Assembly: GCA_021234535.1 (NCBI GenBank)
Contig: CM037843.1
Span: 18,135,911-18,199,910 of the forward strand
Length of the DNA: 64,000 bases
From: Stichopus chloronotus
Lineage: Eukaryota; Echinodermata; Holothuroidea; Aspidochirotida; Stichopodidae
Direction: 5' to 3'
Made by a program: the position numbers and the translations under genes. Each line of letters starts with the position of its first letter. The stretch's first letter is position 1. Positions 46,093-58,320 of this stretch are shown piece after piece. The notes beneath the pieces were generated by a model. That model had not been told where the DNA came from, did not search any database, and saw only the letters and a program-made list of their open reading frames with translations.

Positions 46093-49000
46093 CTGTGAGG
46101 AGATAAAAAACACAGCTTAAGGCCAGGCCACACATGTGGTATTCAACACGTGATTCAACTTAACTAGCTGAGAGCAGAAAGCATGAAAGCTGTTTGGAAT
46201 AAAGAAGCACCATGTTTTTTTTTTTTCAACTGTGGTCGTCTTGAATAGTTGAATCTATTTTTAACATCCACTGTTGTAAAAGGCAATTAAAATTTTGTGT
46301 ATGTGCTTCTAAGTTGAACTGTGCGTAGGTGACCCAGCCTTATGTCTATGTACTGCAATTGTTCATGCAATATCTTAAGGCACCAGCTGCAGCTCAGTAC
46401 ACATTCAATTGCAAATGAAAGCACTAACAAATTCCACCTTTCCAGAGTTCAAGTTGAAGGGAAAGAGATTAAAAGGGCATACTTCTAATCACAGCATACT
46501 TTTCACAATTTGGTTTTCCCTTCTTTATCATCCGAGAGGGGACTTTCACAGACACTTGACCCCGAAACTTGCGTGGAGAATCAAATTCAGCAATTCACTG
46601 CAATAACCTAAACTCTCACATACAATACTTTCATTGCCACAAAATACTAAGTGTATGGAAGACAGACAGACAGACAAACAAACAGACAGAATGACATATT
46701 GGTATGTTGCTCCTAAAGTCAACCAGGAGCCAAGTTAACACAGATGACATTTGACCTCTGAATGCTTGTATGACTTCACTGAGTGGTGTGAAAAGGTGAA
46801 TTTTCAAATTACCAAACCCTGACGATCTCATGATGACAGTGATGACGATCCTATCAAAGAAAGTTCCATTGCTCAATAACAAATTATCAAAGAAACATAC
46901 TTGGAGAGTGCAAATAATTTAGTGAATAATTTTTGTCAATGGTGCAAATAGCACCAAAGGTACACTTCACCTCATCAAACAATGTGCTACAACATAAAAA
47001 CAAAAATTTGAAAGGCTTTGGACATGAATGAATGCAGCATTTCATAACAATGACCCAAACTGTCACATACAGTATTCTCTCTGCTGAACAATACTAGCTG
47101 TATGGTAGACATGAAGACAGACAGGATAGTACACAGACAGATTATCTACCTGCTAGAGCCATGGCAATACTAAATTCATGTTTGAGTATTTGGAGGACTT
47201 TTCTTACTCCTTCTTCACCCTAAAATTGATGAAAAATAATGACATCATAATAAATTCATTTTTATTAGCTGTGTTAGACAAGTCAATGTTACATATCCAT
47301 GCCAAGAATGAAGATATCAAATACACATAGCAGAAACCACTCCATACTCCTTACTTTATATCCATATTTATCTACTGAACATGCAGCCTAGGATTGCAAC
47401 CAGGGGCACCACCAGGGTCTAATGATAGGAGGGCGCCATATATTGCCAGACATCCATGAGGACATATTCTACCTAAGCAGAGCACCACCATCAGTAAACA
47501 CAGCACAAACCAGGAAATTTTTGGCTAAAAACATGTCCCAGATCACCAGAAATGGCATTCCTACCTCTGAATGTTTTCTGTTTACTTACACCTCGCCCGA
47601 CCCTCTACAAATAAAAGATACTGAAATAGCTTTCCAAGTGAATTTGAGTTTGGGCTCAATATGTCCATGACCCCCTGCCCTACAATGAAAAGGGTTGCTG
47701 ACTTGATATCTTCCTTCATGTCACAAAGCACTACCTTTAGAATCAACTTTTTTCATGATTACAAACAGACATTATTCAGGCCTTGATTCAGTAACTGAAG
47801 GGCACTTTTGTAACAATCTTAAGCAACCCCATACAAGTCCAGAGAAAACCTGTGGCTTGTATGTTACAACTTCTAGTAAGGTGATTACCAACTTCAACAG
47901 TTTTAACTCAATTTGCCATTTTTTTATCTAGTAATTGATACATCATGGGAATGGATTTCCTTCTAATGTCATTCGCATATGATGCATCAAGAGTGGAGCA
48001 TGCAAAAAGACTTTAAAAGCCATTAAAATATCAATGTACCAATTGATAGTTAGGTCTACTACACACTTAAAAATATATGGTTTAATACAAACCTTGTATG
48101 CCAAACCCCAAATCGCTGGCCTACCGATGAACACTGCTCTGGCTCCAAGGGCAAGGGCCTTCAAGATGTCTGTTCCTTTTCGTACCCCACCGTCTAAGTA
48201 CACTTCAATGTCAGTCTCTCTCACAGCCTGTACCACCTCTGGTAAAGCATCAATCTAAAGAAGGAAGGAAAGGCTAGTGATACCGAAAATCGGGCTCTCT
48301 AGGACTGCTTACTTTAATCAAAGTCTTGAAAGCATATTATATCTATCAGTTTCTGTAGTATATTGATCGGTTCTAATCACTAAAGCAAGTAAAGCAATGC
48401 GCATGTACCCCAAAAAAGGTCCTTGAGGGATCACAAACTCAGATGATGCTATGTTCATGACAGCTTTAAATACAAGATTCACTCTGACATAGACTGAACA
48501 ACAAGGGAAGAAGATCCTGATCAAGTTATAAGGGCAGCAAATGATTGGCAAAGATGTTAATGTAAAAAAAAAAAAAAAAATCCGCTGCAAATTTTTCTCC
48601 ACCAACGTAGCACTCAGCATACCTGGCCATTTCAGCATTATTACAGAGTCCTGTCAAGAGTCGTCAATATGCAGACTTACTGTTGCCAGAACGCCGTCTA
48701 GTTGCCTGCCTCCATGGTTGGAAACGATTATACCAGCCACACCAATGTCCGCTGCACGTCTAGCATCATCGCCTGTAAGATGAAACGCAAACTACTGTAG
48801 AGACACAAAACAGCAGACCACTGAAAATGTGTATTAATCTCTTCTCACCACAACATATTTTGAAGTATCCTTTGAAAAACAACAGACACCACATGCATTG
48901 GCACTGAAATCAGCTTCACCTGCCCAAAGAGATGGTGAACACTTTCATAAGCCTTAAGAAAAAAAAAAACAAAAAAAAACAAAAATCGCATATCAAAGGT

Positions 49001-51917
49001 ACAACACTTCTGTAATCTGTATCTTGTAGAATGTGGCCACTTCAATTACATTTGTGCTGAAAAGAGTTGAGTTAAAATACAAGCTTTACAGAATGTTTCA
49101 ATATGGGCAAACATTCCTTGGCATGATGTTGAGTCATGAGCACAAGTTGTGCTAATGAAATGACAGTGGTGACTCAACAGTGTACCTTAAGAGAAGACTG
49201 ACAACCCCAAAGGGAGGTAGGGCATTTCAAATGCACCGAAATCACATACAAACAAAAAAGGTCTAATTATTGTTATTCAGTCTCACCAATAAAACATTTT
49301 CAAATGCTGCAACTAATCAAAACAAGATGATTACAGAAAATTCATCATTTCTATTTTTTCAAAGTTTGGGTGACCAAATTATTCTTGAGCAACAAATAAC
49401 GAAGTTTCTATGTGCAAGAGGAGGGCCACCAACCTTTTTCATTTTTCAATAATCTATCACTCTGGGTATATTAACATTGGCTATAAAAGTACGACTTTTT
49501 CTGCAAAACACAATACAAAAGAAACCAAATACAGAGGGGAACTGCTGCTGCAGTAACTTTTCTTTGTCAAATTTAATTTTAAGATATATGTGCTGTGCAC
49601 TGTTGTGGGTGCCTTCCTGCTGAGCTTCCTCTGAAGCAAATTTTGGATCTGTCTATGTATCAAATCCAGTCTTGGGCGACTCACTCAACTTCAGAGTCCT
49701 CACCTGACCCACTTTCATTTGAGTCACGACTCCTGTGGAAATTTTTAAACTATAATTGACTATACATGAAGATCTTTTTCTTGTCTGTTCAGCAATTTGA
49801 ATTAATGTTCTTTTGCAAATTTATAAATCTCAAAACTAAAAGTCTCGTATGGCTGATTTATATTTCTTGTTCTCCAATTACGCCTAGCCTGTGTCTGACA
49901 ACTTACTTTTTAATGAGAAGGCCAATTCTTACCCCACTGTTTGGACTCTACAATGTCTATACAATAATGCCTGCTCAAAATATACTGTTATATGCATGAG
50001 GTTATATATGTGAAGCGGGCATTTATGACATCACTGAAATGCAATACCAAGTAGGAACTGCAAGTAGATTCAGAGAACTTTGCAATTATTTGGCGTGGAA
50101 TACCTGACTCCAAATAATGTTGGAGTCGCCCAAGCCTGATCAAATCCATAAATCATACAGCAAAAGAATTTTATCTATAATATAAAATTTTAACTGTTAT
50201 TCTCCTCCTATCTCCCCCCCCCCCAAAAAAAAATCCACACATAAGTCACGACAACATTACATCTCACCTTATTATGAGTCAAACATGACAATGAAACATA
50301 TATACTGGTCCTGATGATGAATTTGAAATAAAAGACAACCCCTTTACCTGAAAGGATGCCTTTCAAAACAATTGGAAGCTTTGATATTGTCTTCAGCCAC
50401 CTGATGTCTTTCCACGAAACTGCAGGAGACAATGTCACCTTCCCGTAAAGATCCCCCTCGGAGTTGGTAGTGTCTGCATCTTCTAAATTGGGAAGACTGA
50501 TCACAGCACAAAGCAGAAAAAAAAAAGCAGCGATTACTCATGGTTCTTTAGTTTTAATATTTACACATAGGAAAAGAAAAGAACAGTAATAGGGGACAAC
50601 AACAAACAAACAAGCTTTCCAGCTCTCTTTGCCAACATATATGAAGTTCCTGTGTGAAGTGAACACAGCTATTGAAGCTTGAGATTTGGAAATCAATCTT
50701 CACAGCTGGGTCCCAAACAAAGGCCTTCAACAGAGGCACATACATGGGAGAGGGCATATGAGGTGAACCCATCCCTCATTAAGTCATGAATTCCACTACA
50801 AGATGTGCATTCATGTCTTGGCATTCAAGCACGACACTTCTGTATGCTTTTTACAGTAAACATTCTGAGCTGAAATCAGGAATAATGAAATAAGATGAAT
50901 TTGCAATCTAAAACATCACAAATCACCACATACACAATCAGCGACCATGACAAACATGGAGCTCTAGGCTGTTGTAAGGCAAGAACAATGGGAGATTATG
51001 ACTAACCTAATACTGCTGTCAACTTTGAATCCATTTCTCAAGTCAGCCAGTCTAATTCCAACAATGGGAGTGTCCACTGTCAAAACCAGTGCTTTGTACC
51101 CTGCCCTCTCGGCTCGCCTGACCAATCTTTCAGTGAGCTCTTTGTCCTTAAATATGTAAAGCTGAAACCAGCAGAGACAGTCAGGTGAAGAAGCTGCGAC
51201 ATCTTCAATGCTTTTCGTAGAGTATGAACTCAAGATCATACCTGACCCCATAGATCCTGCAGCTAATGAAAAGATGTACAGTAAGAAAATGTAACACGTA
51301 CCACTGAATACAGGCCACAGAAACAGACAATTTACAGGCACATACTGTAACCACTAAAGATTGAACCAAGCAGGGCCATTTCTATGTCCACCTATGGAGG
51401 AAACATGCCATCCTTGGGATGGTTCTATATGAGGAGAGGCTTTCTCCTAATTAAAGAAAGTTTGCTGCAACCAGTATCAGGCACATAGCCACAGTGGGGC
51501 ACATTGCAAAAATTTGTCAACAAAAAGTCGTGCATTTTTGGAACATAAAAAAGGAAGAAAAGATGGAAATTTCACACTATTTTGCATAAGACCCTTAAAA
51601 AGGCAAAAGTTTTTCAAAGTGACAGGGAAAAGCTTTGACAATTTGATTACAGTTGACCCCAAATGATTTACTACCATCACCAAAAACACAAGGGTTCTTG
51701 TACTTAAAGTGATACACCTACAAGTATACAAAAAAAATGAGATTTGGTAAAGCTTCCCTTTAATACATGCATGCATGCATGCATGCATGCATGCATGCAT
51801 ACATAATACATACATACATACATACATACATACATACATACATACATACATACATACATACATACATACATACATACATACATACATACATACATACATA
51901 CATACATACATACATAC

Positions 51918-51948
<31 letters not shown>

Positions 51949-54900
51949 CATACATACATACATACATACATACATACATACATACATACATACATACATA
52001 CATACATACATACATACATACATACATACATACACCCTTACATACACACACACACATACAGTGACACCATCATGAAGACACAGTTTACGATTATCATCAA
52101 AACCAACACACAACAGGGCAAGTGTTAACCTTTTAACTTTACCATTGTAGGTCACTTAAACTTGCACTGCAGAAATCCAACTATGATGATATCTGGTAGA
52201 TAGAATTCGTACTTGCAGTAAGTTTGAGTCTGATGTTTGTACTGTATTGCGTAATTATTACTGAAACAATATCCTTTAAATTTCATACCTCCCAGTGCAT
52301 CATCTCAGATATCCTACAAGTGTAAGTAGATAGACCTACGTAGTGGGTCTACTAACCTCTGGCAGTGCCAATTTCACCATCTTGGTGAGCAAGGCTTTGC
52401 ATTGCTGTTGGTGAAATAGCCACAGGAAATGATAAATTGTCCCCCAGGATGGTGGTAGATAGATCTCTCTCAGAAACATCAACTAAAAGCTGTGGGCATA
52501 GCCTTATCCTGTTGACAAAAAAGAAGTAAAATTTACACATTTGGCAACTCCCTGTAGCATAGATGTTTGACCCTAGTCTGATGTGAATAACATGAAGTCT
52601 ATAGAGTAGCTTGCATTGTGAGCTTTCAACTTATTCACTACAGTATTGGAAGGGGAATGCAAAGTACAGTTTGCTAGTAACCTTTAGTGCAAAAACAAAT
52701 TTTCAAGCATACTTGAAAAAGATCTCATGATAAGGGACTGTGACAGGATTTGGCAATCTCCATTCCATAATTCTGATTCTAACAAGATATTAAATGTATC
52801 CCCAAACACACCTAACAAGTTAGAAACATTGCTCGAATTGCAAGTTCAAATTGCCTAGGTATGATGGGTCAATACAAGAAGACTGGTCTTTGCTCTTACT
52901 GTATTTGGAATGATACCTGGGTTTGCATAAGGCCTTGGCTATGCCAAGTTACAGACAGTATTGAAGTTTCATTTCATGTATTTCGTTCATACATACATAT
53001 ACATACAGGCATATTAAGAAGAAAGATGCAGTCGTACAATGCAGTGGAATGAACAGGACCCTAGGAAAAAACAGTAATATGTTTATCGCAGCTAGCGACC
53101 TTAAAGGAAACAGAAAACACCAAAACAAAAAAAAACACAAAAACAAGAAGAGGAGAAGAAAAGAAAAAGGCTTGAGTCAGAAAAAGCATACAGTTCAAAG
53201 TATGTAATTGCCAATGAGATGAGATTTCATTTTACATTTAAAGGTGTTATACAACTTACAGAGCTTTATATCATTTGGAAGACCACTCCAAGTTTTGGAA
53301 CAATAATTATTCATGAGAAGCTTCCCGTGTTTAGTATTATGCCTGGTAACTGCAAAGAGTGCATTACTTCTTGTATGGTTGGGTATGTGAGAGGATTTTC
53401 TAGGGTTAACAATATTACAAAAGACATGTAGTAATTTATTGTTAATATATTTATAAATAAAGGTACAAATGTTAAGGATGTGAATATCACAGACCTTAAG
53501 AACCCCAAGCTTACTGTGAAGTTTATCTGTAGGATAATGAGGAGGTGAAAAGGTAATGGTTTTTAGAATTCTGTTTTGAAGAACCTGTAATAGCTTCATA
53601 GCAGAAGCACTAGCTACTCCGAAAATTTCAATACCATAAGAAACCTTCAAGTAGATCGACGAGAGCTGAATAGCAGGGGGAAGTGAAATTCTGAGACAAT
53701 AGAAACTGACATTGCATATAACGAGGTTATTACAAAGGTCATCAATGTGATTTTTGAAAGAAAGCTTGTCGTCAGTCAGAAGTCCTGAATATTTAGCACA
53801 GGCTGTCTTACAAGTTTTGGAGTCATTCAGAATAAAATGGTTTGGATGAGAATGAACACCACGGTCCCTTGATTGAAAAATCAAAAAGTTGCTTTTGCCA
53901 GAGTGTAGAGTAAGTTTGTTGGAGTCAAACCAAGTTTTGAGTTGGCTTAAGACAGTCTGCACATTTGAAACAAGTTTGAAACAATCATCATCGTGAACAA
54001 AAACATTAGTATCATCGGCAAAAAGTCTCAAAGACTCATTACAGACTACATTATGAATATCATTAACATAAAGTAGGAAAAGCAAGGGTCCAAGAACAGA
54101 ACCCTGTGGGACACCAATATTAATATCTGCATAGCTAGATGAGACACCGTTAACACAAGTACACTGATTTCTGTTAGAAAGGTAACTAGACATGACATCA
54201 CACGCTTTACCACAAACACAATAACTGTATAACTTGGCAAGAAGAATTCTATGGTCGACGGTATCGAATGCTTTCCTTAGATCTAAGTATAGTCCTAAAA
54301 CATTATCCCCGTCCTCTAAATATGAACGTATTCAATTGACAGTTTCTAGTAGTGCATGGCTGGTATCATGATTTTTCCTCAAACCAAACCTCAAAGAGAG
54401 TGTTGTTATGATCCCAGAATAATCGAAGTCGCTTTTCAATAGTCTTTTCAAGAAGTTTATTAATACAAGGTAACAAGCTAATTGGACAATAGTTCTCTGG
54501 ATACTTGCAATCTCCCTTTTGAAAATAGGAATGACTTTTGCAACTTTCAGGGCATCAGGATATATTCCGGAGGAAAACACAAGGATAAACATGTGACACA
54601 AAATTGGGACAATAACATGTGAAATAGAGGGGTAATTTCACCTAATCCAGAGGATTTGTCATAGATAGAAAATTTCTTTGAGGATTTCATCATCAGTGGC
54701 AGGTGCCAAGAAAACAGTATTTGCGTTGCCACCGTGTAAAAACTGCCTTGGGTCAGTGTTACTAGAAATATTCATCAAGCTTGTTACCTAAGTAACCACC
54801 GCAATTGCTATGACTCCCAAGTCTGGTAGGCCTAAGTAACCATGCTCATTAACTTTAGCCTAATTTAAGTTAAAGCTACAATTCCGTGTTATATTTTAAG

Positions 54901-55051
54901 AAATCATTGTGGCCTACCGTTTGAATGCGTCACAATTTTCTTGCAGAGTCTGCTCCGAATTTGCACCACATGAGTAGTAGTCATACACTGACTTTCCCAT
55001 ATACTTCTGAGCGTACTTTTCCAGGTCATCAAGGCACACAATGTCGTCCAT
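46022..55051 (-). CDS. HAO1: 2-Hydroxyacid (glycolate) oxidase, HAO1/HAO2-like, eight exons, complete
   Basis: Exons (minus strand): 54918-55051, 52357-52508, 51007-51262, 50348-50496, 48681-48772, 48093-48254, 47150-47219 and 46022-46092. They sum to 1086 bases, that is 361 residues and a stop, with all phases matching. The family is FMN-dependent and oxidises glycolate or other 2-hydroxyacids to 2-oxoacids with release of hydrogen peroxide, normally in peroxisomes. Active-site residues equivalent to human HAO1 are kept: Y25, Y131, D159, R166, K226 (LKGIL), H250 and R253 ([10 protein letters not shown]). The FMN/phosphate-binding [11 protein letters not shown] is also present. Two points are odd. 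The lid tryptophan of HAO1 is replaced by Y109 (LSSYSTKS), and the C-terminal tripeptide is SYL rather than an SKL-like PTS1. Parts resemble HAO1 and others HAO2, so the exact orthology and substrate chain length are open. Intron 1 carries a LINE and intron 2 a long microsatellite. Confidence 0.94.
46093..47149 (-). other. Hydroxyacid oxidase intron 7
   Basis: About 1.06 kb. It contains a degenerate AGAC microsatellite (about 46660-46690) with a related, weaker patch near 47112-47130. No gene inside. Confidence 0.75.
47150..47219 (-). CDS. HAO1: Hydroxyacid oxidase exon 7
   Basis: A 70-base exon, [20 protein letters not shown] then ALA plus one base. Acceptor ATTTTAG, donor GTAGAT. The last helices of the barrel. 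Confidence 0.92.
48093..48254 (-). CDS. HAO1: Hydroxyacid oxidase exon 6
   Basis: Fifty-four codons, phase 0 at both ends: [20 protein letters not shown], then [18 protein letters not shown] and [11 protein letters not shown], the phosphate-binding part of the barrel. Acceptor CTTTAG, donor GTTTGT. Confidence 0.94.
48681..48772 (-). CDS. HAO1: Hydroxyacid oxidase exon 5
   Basis: GC completes a glycine codon, then [20 protein letters not shown] and [10 protein letters not shown] with the catalytic histidine and the substrate-binding arginine. Donor GTAAGT, acceptor TCTTACAG. Confidence 0.93.
50348..50496 (-). CDS. HAO1: Hydroxyacid oxidase exon 4
   Basis: Starts with T completing a serine codon, then [18 protein letters not shown] (the flexible loop 4 region, variable in the family), [16 protein letters not shown] and [10 protein letters not shown] with the FMN-contacting lysine. 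Donor GTAAAG. Confidence 0.92.
51007..51262 (-). CDS. HAO1: Hydroxyacid oxidase exon 3
   Basis: Acceptor TTAG before CTGCAGGATCT. The alternative acceptor four bases on would break the frame. Encodes [20 protein letters not shown] with the lid residue, [11 protein letters not shown] with the catalytic-site tyrosine, and [18 protein letters not shown]. It ends with two bases (AG) before GTTAGT. Confidence 0.93.
51263..52356 (-). other. Hydroxyacid oxidase intron 2, with tetranucleotide microsatellite
   Basis: Donor GTTAGT to acceptor TCATTAG. It contains the long (ATAC)n block described separately. No other feature. Confidence 0.85.
51767..52056. repeat. Microsatellite: (ATGC)n followed by (ATAC)n and a CA tail
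   Basis: A pure ATGC run of about 34 bases (51767-51800) adjoins an ATAC/TACA run of about 225 bases (51807-52033) with a single interruption (TACTTACAT near 51917). A short CA run follows (52042-52056). It keeps frames open on both strands, which are artefacts of the repeat. Confidence 0.97.
52357..52508 (-). CDS. HAO1: Hydroxyacid oxidase exon 2
   Basis: Begins with G completing an arginine codon, then [19 protein letters not shown], and ends DGEIGTAR plus G before GTTAGT. Contains the conserved [14 protein letters not shown] segment of the FMN barrel. Confidence 0.92.
53190..54785 (-). mobile_element. 5'-truncated non-LTR retrotransposon with most of its reverse transcriptase
   Basis: The coding traces read continuously on the minus strand from about 54775 ([15 protein letters not shown]) to 53195. 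In order they are [16 protein letters not shown] (about 54560-54513), the NKLLEK region, [18 protein letters not shown] (about 54290-54240), [19 protein letters not shown], the catalytic box LFADDTNVF (near 54020), and the C-terminal tail to NYIL and stop. The last 332 residues (53195-54193) are uninterrupted. Frameshifts lie further 5', near 54330-54510, and a stop near 54650. The endonuclease domain is missing. The motif pattern suits the Jockey/CR1-like groups. The 3' flank is T- and C-rich rather than a clean poly(A). Confidence 0.9.
53195..54193 (-). pseudogene. Reverse-transcriptase C-terminal open frame of the LINE
   Basis: A 332-residue open frame starting inside the palm domain ([15 protein letters not shown]) and including [12 protein letters not shown] and FADDTN. 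The start codon is internal to the original protein. The frame is a fragment of a longer, frameshifted polyprotein and not a host gene. Confidence 0.88.
54918..55051 (-). CDS. HAO1: Hydroxyacid oxidase exon 1
   Basis: ATG at 55049-55051 opens [20 protein letters not shown], followed by [11 protein letters not shown] with the substrate-contacting tyrosine. It ends with two bases (CG) before the donor GTAGGC. The alignment to the family start needs no extra residues, which supports this ATG. Confidence 0.9.
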
Positions 55052-55465
55052 GATTACAACTTGTTCAAGATCTAGACCTAATTAGGTGTAACACTAAAGT
55101 TAAGTGTCTAGACTTAGAGCGATAGGCGGTAAGTCTCCCGGACACTTGACAACACAGCTTACATTATTTTGCCAGTCACACTCACAGGTACAATCCAATA
55201 GTATTCGGGTCTGGGCGGCCTTATTGTTTCACACATACTTACGATTTAACTGATAATACATTTATACTACTGCTTAACTGGTCCTGTTTTATCACTTGCA
55301 AACAGCTTTTGTTCGCAAGTGTGACCCAACTGTTCAAAGTTAATCAAGATAATGTTCTGGATCCCGTCGTCCCAGCTAAACTCTGATCTTCTGCCTGTAG
55401 TTCTCGATCACGTGAGCACAAATCTACGAAAGCCTATTAGTGCCATCTGCATAAATATTTTCAAT
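55052..55465 (-). promoter_or_regulatory. Presumed promoter and 5' UTR region of the hydroxyacid oxidase gene
   Basis: The 400 bases upstream of the start codon on the minus strand. No clear TATA box or initiator could be assigned. The assignment is by position only. Confidence 0.3.
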
Positions 55466-55610
55466 TTGTAATAACAGAGTTAATAATCTGTAATAACAGA
55501 TTATTAATTTGTAATTACAGATTAATAATCTGTATTAACAGATAATTAATATGTTATAACAGGTTATTAATATGCAATTATAGATTTATAATCCGTAATT
55601 ACATGTTATA
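55466..55610. repeat. AT-rich tandem of near-palindromic ~21-bp units
   Basis: About six or seven units of the form TAATAATCTGTAATAACAGA, with alternating orientation, so neighbouring units can pair. It starts about 415 bases upstream of the oxidase start codon. Confidence 0.8.
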
Positions 55611-57275
55611 TACTTACTGTTTGAGGAAATGCAACACGGACATCATGGCTAATTATTTTAGTTCATACGAACAGTAACGTGAACATCAAATTTATTCTGG
55701 ACGAGTGTCAAGGATATTCTTTCAAGAAATCAACCCATTAGGCAATCTGAATTTCAAAGTGATTTTGATTAACAAATCAGTGTTGTAAATAAATATCGGG
55801 ATTGAATTTTCGAACACAAAACTCAGCACATATGTCACTACTAGTGTGATGGCAAGCAGGGGCGCTTGAACTCCGGTTTTAGCTAACGTATCAGCTATGT
55901 AACTGAATAGTTTTAAGATACTGGTTAAATGTGGGTGACATTAAGTTATTACGCCTATTATAACCAGGGGAGGGGGTAATTGTCAAGGAGAAAACTATTC
56001 AACGTTAAAAACAGAACATCAGGCGAAATCTTGTAATTTTAACACTTGTTTCGGCTACCAAATCAACATTGTGCGTCAAGTATATAACGCGAAATGTTGG
56101 ATTTCCACTAAAACTTTTAGCTAACAAAATCAGCATTGTAACGTAATATGGGGGTGGTGGTTGAAGGGGTCATCAACCACAATGACCACACAGGCGATAT
56201 CCTTGGGGGGAAATTGTCCAGGAGAAAGGTATTCAACCTCAAAGTCAGTACATAATACGACATATCTGATTTTCAACACAACTTTTGTCTAACAAATCAA
56301 CAGTGTAGCGCAATATAATGGGGTTGGTGGTTGTAGGGGGCACACCCATTATCACCCCACAGGCGGTAACTTGGTGTAAAATTGTTGAGCATACTCATAA
56401 GGAGCAGGCTACTTCCACCTGTGGATTGGTTAGTGAAATTAATTTCAAGGACTGTCGAGTCTAACCTTTAAGTGTGATAATAATGTCTTTACGATTTAAG
56501 TTGTACTATCAGCTATTCAAAACATGGCCAAGTAGAAAACAAAAAAAAAGAGGGCAGTATGAAAAGAGGCAAACTCAAGAAAACGGAAGCTGACTCAAAT
56601 GAGTCTTTGTAGATTAAAATTACACAACACCCTTCCCTCCTTTCCATCAACTAATTGTCAGCCAATGTTCTATGTGTGCAACCTTGACTGAGGGCTTTGT
56701 TTTTACCTGCACATCAGTCCTGAAATAGCCTAATTTCTTGCACAGAAATCACAAGCCACCAGCCCTCACAGTGCCAACCGTGACGTAATGCAGTTACACT
56801 GTTACAAATGCAACATGGCTCTGCAAAACATGTTCGTTACATTATTTTAAGAAACCTTAGGGTTTCCTCCATCATCTCATATTGAAGAGGACGTTTGAGA
56901 ATCCGCATTGCCAAGAGAGGGTTTCAAAATTGGGGTGTTTGCTTCGCTAGAACTTTAATGCAACAGCCTTCATCATCGTCGTCTACTCCGGATATTCACC
57001 CAGCGTGGTGGACGAGCGTTGTCGTTCAGCTACTCGCCACGAAAATCTTCTGGGCGGCAGAGAGGCTACGCAATCAACCAGATATTTGACCAGCTGCACA
57101 ATTGGGGTTGTCCCTATCCCCACTTCTACTTCTGTTTTACATTGCTGTGGTATTGTGCCGCCAGTTGGACACATTTTGTGAAGGCACAGCTACTTCATTG
57201 CTGGTAGTAAATACATGGGAGTCTTCTTTGAACGGGCAAAGTAATGCTAATATGTGCAAAAAAAAAAAGCACTAT
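55611..57275. other. Intergenic stretch with a degenerate tandem repeat, no supported gene
   Basis: Between about 55970 and 56400, motifs recur two or three times at irregular spacing: TAACAAAATCAGCATTGTAACG near 56124 with TAACAAATCAACAGTGTAGCG near 56293, and GGGGGTGGTGGTTGAAGGGG with GGGGTTGGTGGTTGTAGGGG. No coding segment is recognisable. Confidence 0.5.
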
Positions 57276-57299
57276 AACAGACGCTGGCGTAGCCAGGAT

Positions 57300-58320
57300 T
57301 ATATTCAAAGAAAATATCTAGCAAGATAATTGGCGTGTAAAATGGTTACGACAATATCTAGCAGACCGTGTCTAACCAATAGCCGTCGGTAAGAATCTAC
57401 CAAATGTTTGACTTGTGAAATGGTTACTCTAAAATCCAGCAGGTGAATCTAGCTAATTGTTTGACATGTGAAGTGGTTAGTGTAATATTAGCAGAAAGTT
57501 GCTATTGAATTTTTCAGTCGAATTTATAATACTGTGAACTGGTATCACGGACATCCAGTGTAAAATGATAGGCAAAGTATTTGATCTATTAAGCAGATCG
57601 TATTTAGTGGAAACATTTATATCATATTTAGTAAAGTTGCACGAAGAGCACCGACACTCTAGCAAACAAAGTGCAGATGAATCAGACACTGAACTTCAGT
57701 TTGCCGCTTATATCAAGATACAATAAGGCGGGAAGTTTAACAGCCGACTATATCATCAGGGAAAACGAGAGAAAGTTTAAATATTAACGCCATTGCTCTA
57801 AATCTACTCTCAGGAAAGGAAAGCTAAATCCTTAATAAGAGATATGCAGTGCTTTCGGGGTAAACATAGGTACATACTTTTTAAAACGGAGGGAGTTCTA
57901 GGACCTGAAAAAGGCGATTGTTGAAGCATCTTACAACTAGTGTAATACGGCATGTGACTCGAACATCTCAGCTGGTACAGTAAATGGTATGCTAAGCTTG
58001 TTGGAGAGACAGCCTTGCTTCAAGTAAGTTAAGGCTTATCGGTCCATTTACTACGCTACTGTTTAACAGCGAGTTTTAAAGATACATAAAGAATGTCAGA
58101 CATGTGATGGATACAAAGAGATTAGTGGTTTAGTATTTCTAGGAGAGGAGTTTAAAATCTTGAAATACTCAGTGTCGAACTAAGGGATCAAAAGAAATTG
58201 TGCGTGGCCACAAACATTCTTTCTTTTCTGGCAAGGAGGAACGGTGTGTCAGCTTTTGATAATTGATAACCTCGTGAATTCTGACGGTGCGATTTCAGGG
58301 ACTTTTATTCAATTGGACAT
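57300..58320. repeat. Duplicated block, copy 1
   Basis: Shares long, nearly identical runs with copy 2 (60040-60842), for example CCGACTATATCATCAGGGAA and CTGGTACAGTAAATGGTATG. The first ~200 bases are monomer-like and match 59815-60040. Confidence 0.9.

Larger units (their letters stand above)
52509..54917 (-). other. Hydroxyacid oxidase intron 1, 2.4 kb, with LINE insertion
   Basis: Donor GTAGGC to acceptor TTGTCAACAG (exon 2 starts at 52508). About two thirds of the intron is a 5'-truncated retrotransposon in the same orientation as the gene, described separately. Confidence 0.85.

Noticed and set aside
51477..52155. Open frames of over 100 residues on both strands rich in Tyr-Val-Cys-Met or Thr-Tyr-Ile-His
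   Set aside because: They are translations of the tetranucleotide microsatellite and exist in several frames at once.
53195..54193. The 332-residue frame as a host gene
   Set aside because: The motif order is that of a LINE reverse transcriptase, the frame starts inside the palm domain, and frameshifted parts of the same protein lie directly upstream.
57477..57689. A 70-residue frame repeated almost identically at 60009-60221
   Set aside because: It repeats because the DNA block is duplicated. Substitutions are spread without a coding pattern, and copy 3 does not keep it.
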